In this document: in pieces, positions 56,230-64,000 of the stretch | Position numbering within the stretch: position 1 is the first letter of the stretch | How the letters are laid out: every line of letters begins with the position of its first letter | Assembly: GCA_013339895.1 (NCBI GenBank) | Contig: JABACO010000008.1 | Coordinates: 7,424,013 to 7,488,012 of the forward strand | Source of the DNA: Ephydatia muelleri | Lineage: Eukaryota > Porifera > Demospongiae > Spongillida > Spongillidae | Direction of reading: 5' to 3' | DNA length: 64,000 nt | Notes under the pieces: model-generated | Told to the model about the DNA's origin: nothing | Database searches by the model: none | What the model saw: the letters and a program-made list of their open reading frames with translations, nothing else | Made by a program: the position numbers and the translations under genes

Positions 56230-56760
56230 GCCATCAGTACACGGGATGTGTGTGCACCACGTGGAAGCTAGCCTCACATTCCTCAGCTGCAGTACAACCG
56301 TGTACTGCTGGTGTATAGCTCTGCCAATACAGTCATGCCATATGGCATGACTGTATTGGCAGACAGCATGCATACATATGTGAGGCTATACATCAGCAGT
56401 ACACAGGTGTGCTTACACTATTTCTGTGTATCACTGGTGTTGTCCACACCCCTTCCTGGATGAAGATATTTGGCAATCTTGGCTCCACATTGGATGGATG
56501 CACACATGTACAGAGATGGCATGACTGTATTGGCAGACAAGATGCATACAAATGTGAGGCTATGCATCAGCAGTACACAGGTGTGCTTACACTATCTCTG
56601 TGTATAACTGGTCTTGGCCACGCCCTTCATGGGAGAAGATATTCGGCCATCTTGGCTCCACATACTGGTCTTGGCCACGCCCCTTCATGGATGAACATAT
56701 TCGGCCATCTTGGCTCCACATTGGATGCATGTACACATGTACAGAGATGGCATGACTGCA
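56230..56760. repeat. Inverted and direct repeats of a ~180-bp unit
   Basis: GGCATGACTGTATTGGCAGA, CATGCATACAAATGTGAGGC and CAGTACACAGGTGTGCTTAC recur in direct orientation at about 56345-56510 and 56517-56640. A diverged inverted copy lies at 56250-56342. GGCCATCTTGGCTCCACAT is repeated further at 56646-56720. Confidence 0.75.
56320..56363. repeat. Perfect 44-bp palindrome without loop
   Basis: TCTGCCAATACAGTCATGCC and its exact complement meet at CATATG, giving 22-bp arms. It forms the junction between the inverted and direct copies of the ~180-bp unit and could extrude a cruciform. Confidence 0.92.
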
Positions 56761-58100
56761 TTGGCAGACCTGCCAACTGTGCTTTGATGACTTGCTTGAG
56801 CTTGGGCATGATTTTGCGGGCAATTTTAGGGTTGTAATGCGTGAGCATCAATGATGATAAACTTTCCGCTTTGGAACTACCTACATTAACATAGCCGCGC
56901 ACTACTCTATCACAGGTGATGATTAAAAGGCCATTACTTTCAAAAATACAGTTGACGTACAACAAGCAAGTTAACTCGTCGCGCAAGTCTATGGATCACG
57001 TGCACGGTTTCCAATCCTTCAACTCAATGGTTAAACGAAGACAGAACTAAAAAAATTTCACCGATATGAAAGTTAATCACATGCAATCAAGTAGCATGAA
57101 ATTTCTATAGTGTATCCCTATATGGTCGGGTATCAGCAGAACAGTGTGCCTCGCCCATAATTTAGATCGGCCATCTTGACAGCATCATCGCCCATACCAT
57201 CATCGTAATAAGAGCCATCTATCTTCGCACAAGTGCAGCGCACGTGTGATTGTATGACGTTCAATCAATGGGGGTGGGGGGGGGGGGGGGGGGGAACTCA
57301 ATTATGGCAAAGCTGAAGGTGCAAATCGGGAGTGGCCAAGAAAGTGAGGGATCCCACGCTCACTTTGGTAGTTGGACCGCGCAAGAGACTCATCACGTGG
57401 ATTCTGGCTGCTTCGAAATAGTTTCAAGCCATTGGAAACATGCTAGCGGGTTCGCTTAACGTATTATGAGGTCCGGGTACGCGACTGTTATGAGGCTGTA
57501 AGACCAGTTATATTGTTATTGTTATTTATTTTTATCACTGAATCTATTATTGTTATTTAATGTTAATGATTTTACACCAAACACAAACATAAGCAGTTAA
57601 GAGTGGGGAGCTCCCTGGCCAAGATGGCTCTGGCGATGGACCGGTATATTCAATATTTTTCAATTATTATCATTACACATTACACAGAGCACACAATTTA
57701 AACTAAATTTTGTTATTGTTAAACTTATCGTACCGATCGAGCCGTAAATACAATATTACTCAGACGTAGAATTTGCCTACCCTCTATTCGCGCTTGTCGC
57801 TCATTTCATCCGCTTATGACATTATGACATCATTGACATACCCAGTAGGCACAAGACGTCAATTGCACATTAAGTCGCCCGTACGAGCTGGCTTAAGTGA
57901 TACCCTAACTGAAACACTTATGATAGCATACAGACAAATAGCTTGATGATCTTCCTGACTCCAATTTGGTATTACTTTTAACTATTGTAAAAAGGCGCAC
58001 GTGGCAAGTGCAGCTGATTTAATATCTTGAAAGCTAAACCCGGCGAAGCTAGCTAAACGATTGAAGTAATTTCTCATTTTTGTGTTGTAAAGGAAGAATG
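56761..58100. other. Unique stretch with a poly-G tract
   Basis: A G run of about 26 bases occurs at 57268-57294 (with T interruptions). No coding feature was recognised; the Gly-rich frame at 57250 is an artefact. Confidence 0.4.
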
Positions 58101-58129
58101 TAATTAATACAAACTGAAATACATGCAAT

Positions 58130-58255
58130 TGTAAATTGCAGTAGCACAGGAATTCTCAATGTAGAAGTAGCATACACGATTATGTGCATGGACACTTACT
58201 CCAGCATTTCTTTTCTTTTTCACTCCTGCAGGAATGCTGGTGTTGAAGTGCGGGT
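58130..58255. repeat. Dispersed ~130-bp repeat, copy 2
   Basis: Shares ATTGCAGTAGCACAGGAATT, TGTAGAAGTAGCATAC and TTTCTTTTTCACTCCTGCAG with copies 1 and 3. The pyrimidine run ending in CAG is a good plus-strand 3' splice-site sequence. Confidence 0.65.
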
Positions 58256-58777
58256 TGTAGAAGTTGATAAAAATGCTCATGAACGCCAACATTCCTTGAA
58301 CTAGTTTAAATACCAGAATAATTCAAATTCATACTAGAAGAGGGCTCACCGATTATCCAGAAAGGAAGAGCTGCCAGAAGTGGTCCCAACAGTGAATAGA
58401 CACTCGCTGAACCGTCGTTGCACGTATCTCACGTGCTAATTGTTACTGCGATGACCAATTAGCAAATGGCACTACTGGATTATGGCCTCGTCATACGCTT
58501 ACCCCGTACCTTGTCGCTGTTGTGACGCATCACCTCGAGCATCATTTCCAATCACGACAGTGCTTTTCCAAAGCGTGTTTGCAAGTTTGGACCATTCTGT
58601 CAAGAAGGCGTTAAAAGGAATATGAATAAATTACTTCCATTCGCAGAAAAAGGAATTCTAAAAACTATTAAGACTTAGTGCTAATTTGAAGTTCTTTTAA
58701 AATTAGACATCTTTCATTATAAGTTTCAGTAGACAAAGTAACATATTCCTTTCCTATTCTATATGATGTGCGTTTGT

Positions 58778-58926
58778 CTAGAAGTAACACCTTGACTAAA
58801 CTAGTCAAACTTCAAATAACGCCAATTGACAGATATCGCGGCACAAAACATTAGGCATATCTTAACACCTTGACTAAACTAGTCAAACTTCAAAGAACGC
58901 CATGACAGATATCGCGGCACAAAACA
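58778..58926. repeat. ~80-bp tandem duplication
   Basis: CACCTTGACTAAACTAGTCA, AACTTCAAATAACGCC and GACAGATATCGCGGCACAAAAC occur twice in succession with few differences. Confidence 0.8.
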
Positions 58927-59259
58927 CACTAAGGGTTAGACCTTACTTCTCTTTGCCTTGTTGAACCGAATTGAAGGATTACACGAGCGCTAACTTTGCA
59001 AGATATCGCCTTCAACTCAACTGAAATGAAATTTAAAGCAGCACACATGGTTTAAATTTCGCGGTGATTATGGCGCATGCGCATATTCATGTTTGGTAAA
59101 TAAAATTACGGTATCCCAATGCAAATGTTCAGCAATATCCCAAGAAGATTGCCACCTCTGAAGCCGCCATTTTATTTGCTAGCTGCACGATTGAAGTGTT
59201 TTGGTTTTTGTGCTGTAAAATTTAGAAACGTTTAAGCTACGCAATGAGTACAAACTTAC

Positions 59260-59395
59260 TAGTCGAGTACTGGAATAATAATAAATGTAGAAGTAGTATG
59301 CATGATCATGTTGTATTTATACACCAGCAGTGGTATTTTTTTTCTTTTCACCCTTGCAGGAGTGCTGGAGTGTGGATGTTGGAGTGCAATTTCAG
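59260..59395. repeat. Dispersed ~130-bp repeat, copy 3
   Basis: TAATAAATGTAGAAGTAGTA, ACACCAGCAGTGGTA and TTTCTTTTCACCCTTGCAGG. Together with copy 2 it is followed by the shared element TTTAAATTTCGCGGT and GCGCATGCGC-containing sequence (compare 59.05 and 59.41 kb). Confidence 0.6.
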
Positions 59396-59519
59396 GCAGC
59401 ATACGCGGTTTAAATTTCGCGGTTTTAAATGCGCATGCGCTTATTCATATTTGGTAAATAGAATTACGGTATCCCCTTGGAGGAATGCCATCATTTTATT
59501 TGTCTTATTAATGTAGAGT

Positions 59520-61998
59520 ATCGAGTGAGAGAAAAAGAATATCATTAAAAGGCGCCCAATAATGTTTCGTCACCACAAGTTCTATTTTGTACTTTATTTG
59601 TTCACTTTGTTGGTGATATTTTGAATACCTCGATTTTTTTTTTTAAAGAGCTAGCTCATAATGTGCTTAAATTTATTATCTGTTAATGGCTGGCAAAATA
59701 AACTCATATACAAATATATTTTAATTTAGTTGAAGTTATTAAAAATACTATCCATGCAAAATACTAATAGTAGATAAGGCAGTCAATGGACCCGAAAAGT
59801 TGGCAGTAGCGATAAAATACCTGCATGCCACGGAGCGTTGTAGTTGCACAAGAGGGAGTGATTCGGTCTGCCATTTAGCTCAGCTGCATTGCTGCTGGTG
59901 GGCGTCTCTACTCCCTCTGTTTGCCTGCATTTGAAGCTATACAGGAGTAGCAGCCGGTGGTGAGAAATACGTGCAGTGTAAGAGTTGTGGTGTGGGAGGA
60001 CGTATTCTCCCCTAGTAGGTATTTTTATATTTGTAGGCGTGCGCACCATTACCTCCCTAGCAGCCTCTGTACCTCCCCAGCTCATCTGTACTCATTAAGC
60101 TTGTCTCTAAAACGCCAGACCCGTTTCTCCCTTTGCGCACTCATCTTACGAAGACTTTATACATGTAAAACTACTCGGGCGACAACAGCGACAAACAGAA
60201 CTGAATTTTCTTACTTCATTTCTACCTTCTTTTGCGAGTCTGCTCTCCAGGTCCACCTTAAAAATTGGAATGCGTTTGTACGCAATTCAAGAACAATTTG
60301 CATCGTGAATAATGAATGAGCTTTATTATTATTGCAATGCTCCACCTTATATCTGTGAGCAATTATTATTTATTAGTCGGAGTGGGTGGGGTTTAAATTA
60401 ACTTTCTAATTTCCACAACCATATGTAACAATGATGTCAACGAACACTGAGATGCCACTGTCCTAACAGGTGTCTGCTGGACAAGTTTCCCAGTCCCCAA
60501 CCACAGCCATGTGCAGACACACCAGCCAGCATTGAAGAAAGCATCAGGCTAAGCCTGTAGTAACCCTTATATGGTCAGGTGCATATCTCGATAGAGCATT
60601 TCTTCTTCTGCTCACTGAATGGTTGATTCTCAGCTAATATTTGAAACTCATTTTGGCGAAGGTTCCAGAGACACAAGACACAGCAATGAAACACATGTGG
60701 CCTTACCAGCAATGGAAATGATGAGGCGCACCTGAATTGTACCTGATAGCTTCTTTTGTGTAAATGTGAGACTGTGCTTCTGTAAGGTGTTGTAGTGAGC
60801 GATGAACTCATCCAAATAGAAACGACTGCCAGTCACATTATGGTTCGTATTCCTTTTTTATTTTTTATTTTAATTATTTCAAATATTCAACACCAATGCA
60901 GCCTTGCCCCTCCCCACAGCCACCACCACTACTCCCCCCCCCTCCATCACCGAACACAAGCTCCATCACAAAATCTACAAGGACAGGTAGTCACACAGCT
61001 GACTGGAAAGATCAAACAATTGCTATTGTCTCTGGCCCAATCACGGCATACAAGGACTTACATGGGATGTACATGTAGACAATAGAGTTGGCCCTCACAT
61101 CATAGTCCCCTGGTAGTGAGCTACATGGACTGTGGGTCGACAAGACCACACTTGTGCTTCTTGGAGTCCATTCCTGGTCGCTGTACTCCCACATGATGGT
61201 CCACATTGCATTGTGCTTGTGAATGACATAGGTGCGACTTCATGAAGGAGTGCCCATCATCAAGTTTCTGCATGGAAACTTTAACAGGTACTGATAGCGC
61301 AGGAGTGGATGGTTGGTGAGCTTCATTTGTCTGCGAGCTCCCTGCTGTGGGAAGTCCAGCCACTCTGGAATACCACACTCTCGTTTCCTATATGGAGTTA
61401 CATCACCCTAGTCTTGGCCCCACGTCACCGCGCGAATGGATTACATCATCGTACCATGTTGTGACGTTTAGAGTCTGGGGCCGAGACCTCCTCACCCCCT
61501 AGTGGTGGCTATGCAGGCTGTGACCCAGTCGAACCCCGCCAAACTCATTTATGAAATAATATTCATGTTTGTTCCCTGAACATGCTGTCGTGTGTTATTT
61601 ATAATCATCAGCAGCTCATGATAGTACGTCTAAATAGATTTTATTAACCATGCCCGATGTACCGCCGCCCCTCCCCATACCATTTCCGTCCTGATCAGGG
61701 TCCGTCAAACTGGTTCAGCCCGTCCAGCACTGCACGTTCTTGGCTGTGCACTACATCCAGTATCACAAAGGCCGTCTCGTGTATTCAAAAACAGCTTCTT
61801 CACCTCGCTGCCGTGTCACGCATAGGCGTAGAAGTCGGTGGCCTCAGGCCCGCCCCGCCCCCCTCCCCCTCCCCAATGCTTTAATAAAAAGGACGCTCTA
61901 TTATACGTGCCTCCTCAATATTTGGAGTGCACATGTACTCGTTCTTTTCATGTAATATTAATGATTTCGCGAGTCCAACGCTATTACTTTAAAATCAA
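59520..61998. other. No confident gene; small fold-back at 61.41-61.49 kb
   Basis: Open frames are short and lack domains. GTCTTGGCCCCACGTCAC (about 61413) and TGACGTTTAGAGTCTGGGGCCGAGAC-like sequence (to about 61489) are inverted relatives and may be the ends of a tiny MITE. A minus-strand frame at 60836-60648 (TGSRFYLDEFIAHYNTL) looks protein-like but could not be identified. Confidence 0.35.
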
Positions 61999-63562
61999 CT
62001 CTACTGGTGGAGAACCAGCTGGTTAAGATTTGGTGCTTCATACCATGAAACAAGGCAATTTCTCCATGCAGAGTTGTTTCCGATTATGTCTCTTGCAATG
62101 TTTCTCATTCCTTCCTCTTCAGCTGTGTTTAATGAGGTATTAAACAGGTGCGGTGAGCCCGTTCAATTGACACATTATTAACAATTTGGTAAAGTATAAT
62201 TTTGGTTGTGATGTGTGTTGTTATTCAATGTTCACCTTACCTTTAGATCCCCTCCTAAAACCAACTCCACCTGATATTGCTTTCCTCAACCTCAATCATT
62301 TGTGAATCCATGAGGCGTTTTACCTCCATAAGCAGTTTCAAGGGTGGTTGTTAACATGTCTGGCATCTTCATCTGCCACTGTGTGATTATCTATTCAAAG
62401 GCAATGTCATGCAGCCACCACCAACTTATCAGTAAGTTACCTCGTGGTGTGAGCACATGTTGCTCTAGGTTCAGGATCGCATTTCTTGTGTTGTTTGTAT
62501 GATGTATTATTAATTTATCAACTAGCGCCTTTTTTGGGTAGTAGTTGTTGGTTAAAAAGTACCAATTTTTGGTGGTAGCCTAGCTGGTGTCAATATAAAG
62601 ACAAAACTTTCCATTGCAGATGATTTATTGAATCACACGACGTGCACATTGCATGAATGGTGATCATAAAAAATTGAATCCTACTTGAGGGAGTTTCATG
62701 GCTGACTGACTAAAATTCAGAATGCTTCAATGCATCCAGGAGGGATGGGTTGTTGTTATCTGGCTTGTGTAGGTGCCGGTCGGTCAGGTAAATAGAAAAG
62801 GGTGCTGTATTAATTGCAGTGAGCATATTTGCCTGGTGGTCCACCACTACCTAACGGACGTTTCCCCTTGTTGTACCTTTAGTTTTGCTTTCAAAGTTCA
62901 TTGTGACATGCACTGGTGTTAGATATACATTGTCTAACCAATACTTATCCACTTCCCCAGTTAGCGCCATTGGCAATTGAAATTATTGTAGCGTGATCCT
63001 TAATGGCTTATTGCACAGATCTGCCACTACCTGATGGTTAATAGGACAACCTTAGTACCTGCATGTGACCTTTAGCAGTTGCCACACACCCTGAAATAGT
63101 TGCATGTAAAATTCCATCCCCCTGTGTCTGAACCACATCATGTTCTTCCAAAGCTTTTTTTTAAGATTTCTTTAATACACTCTACAGTTTAGTAAATTAA
63201 ATAACCAATGCACACTAGCAATATTATCTCTTTTCACGTGTGTATGTGATGAAGATGGAAATGAGTAGAGGGTATATTTAGATTGTGTGTAACAAAGACA
63301 GTGACAAAATTCAAAGTAGCATAGAATAACAACACACATCACAACCAAAATTATATTTTACCAAAGTGTTAATAATGTGTCAATTGAATGGGCTCACCAC
63401 ACCTGTTTAATACCTCATTAAACATAGCTGAAGAGGAAGGAATGAGAAACATTGCAAGAGACATAATAGGAAACAACTCTGCATGGAGAAATTGCCCTGT
63501 TTCATGGTATGAAGCACCAAGTGAATCCAAATCTCAACCAGCTGGATTTCCACCAGTAGAGG
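61999..63562. repeat. 1.56-kb unit with ~230-bp terminal inverted repeats
   Basis: 61999-62226 is the reverse complement of 63323-63562 with about 10 percent differences, including small indels (for example GGTGTGATGTGTGTTGTTATTC versus its complement). The 1.1-kb spacer is non-coding by eye. The right arm on the plus strand and the left arm on the minus strand both encode SPHLFNTSLN and EEEGMRNIARDIIGNNSAWR. Confidence 0.8.
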
Positions 63563-63618
63563 ACAATCATAGGTACATGCCTCTAACTTCCTTTGTGAGT
63601 ATGGGCTGGTTATTCTGA
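63388..63618 (+). CDS. Possible exon conserved in both arms of the inverted repeat
   Basis: The frame reads GSPHLFNTSLNIAEEEGMRN then SAWRNCPVSWYEAPSE. The inverted copy at 62.16-62.03 kb keeps the same frame for about 45 residues with only I/T and P/L changes before a small deletion. This may be a piece of a transposase or host protein, but it was not recognised. There is no clear splice context, so the call is weak. Confidence 0.3.
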   Translation: MGSPHLFNTSLNIAEEEGMRNIARDIIGNNSAWRNCPVSWYEAPSESKSQPAGFPPVEDNHRYMPLTSFVSMGWLF

Positions 63619-64000
63619 TTCAATGTTAAGTCATACTGGTTTGCATGTACTGGTTTGCTAACCATGTATTCTCCTCACTTTTACCAAATACATCAAAGAA
63701 ACAACTCACATCTCTATCCAGGCTGTGAACTGATACAACTCTGATTGAACAGAAAACATTGGCACAGTGTCCTGTCTTCTGATACTTTTAATCCTTGCAG
63801 TGCACTGGTCCCAACTACAAGTGTCTCTTTCACTAAACTGACATCAACCAATGGCATGTGATGGTGGTATAAAGAGTTTGCTTCAGTTCTCCCCATCGCA
63901 TCTGATCCACTCAAGCCAGCTGATTTATTGCCACAAATTGGCTCCGTACAGCCTCCACCTGATGGATAGCTATTTGTGCCTTTTCAAGTCCAGCTGCAGT
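63619..64000. other. No feature assigned to the window edge
   Basis: Short open frames on the minus strand (63914-63714) show no recognisable domain. Confidence 0.35.

Overview
This is a piece of an animal nuclear genome, AT-rich and repeat-dense. It shows GT-AG introns, phase-1 exons for LDL-receptor class A and scavenger-receptor (SRCR) domains, a BEN-like nuclear gene, and at least seven kinds of transposable element. The mix (SRCR/LDLa receptor, BEN-like protein, tnp2/CACTA-like and Merlin transposases, Gypsy with short LTRs) suits a sponge or another early-branching marine invertebrate. The organism cannot be fixed from the sequence alone. There are no operons and no prokaryotic signals.

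Layout. 0-4 kb: a minus-strand gene with a signal-peptide exon and LDLa-SRCR-LDLa exons that runs off the left edge; old LINE and tRNA-like fragments lie in its introns. 4-7.3 kb: mostly unique sequence with small tandem repeats. 7.3-12.4 kb: two copies (E1, E2) of an unnamed transposon-like coding sequence, each followed by a fragment of the same LINE family (LINE_B). 12.4-22.3 kb: a Russian-doll nest. A hAT element with a DUF4371/ZMYM1-like transposase is split by a CR1/Jockey-like LINE (LINE_A), which is split by a nearly intact Ty3/Gypsy element whose integrase lies before its reverse transcriptase. 22.6-26.1 kb: decayed transposon coding sequence, including a tnp2 (Transposase_21) pseudogene with an Asp/Gly-rich insert. 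26.4-28.6 kb: a plus-strand seven-exon gene, probably BEN-domain, read with a continuous frame through all splice junctions. 28.9-33.1 kb: a large imperfect inverted repeat rich in (GT)n/(CA)n and a 31-33 bp satellite. 33-43 kb: sparse region with a SAMD3-like exon, a long polypurine tract and an 865-bp Gypsy deletion derivative that still has its target-site duplication. 43.4-43.8 kb: a frameshifted Merlin (ISXO2-like) transposase. 43.8-53.0 kb: a higher-order satellite array, with an older diverged block at 54.7-56.1 kb. 56-64 kb: palindromes, small dispersed repeats and a 1.5-kb inverted-repeat unit.

The most notable region is 43.4-56.1 kb. The array's ~0.5-kb module is nearly identical to the sequence just upstream of the Merlin transposase exon, including its 3' splice site. 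Nearly every ~100-bp sub-repeat carries a pyrimidine-rich AG acceptor and a GTGAGT donor on the minus strand. Higher-order unit length changes in ~100-bp steps, so the number of potential micro-exons differs from unit to unit. The second notable object is the Gypsy element, flanked not by a short target-site duplication but by two 1,053-bp copies of the same LINE segment.
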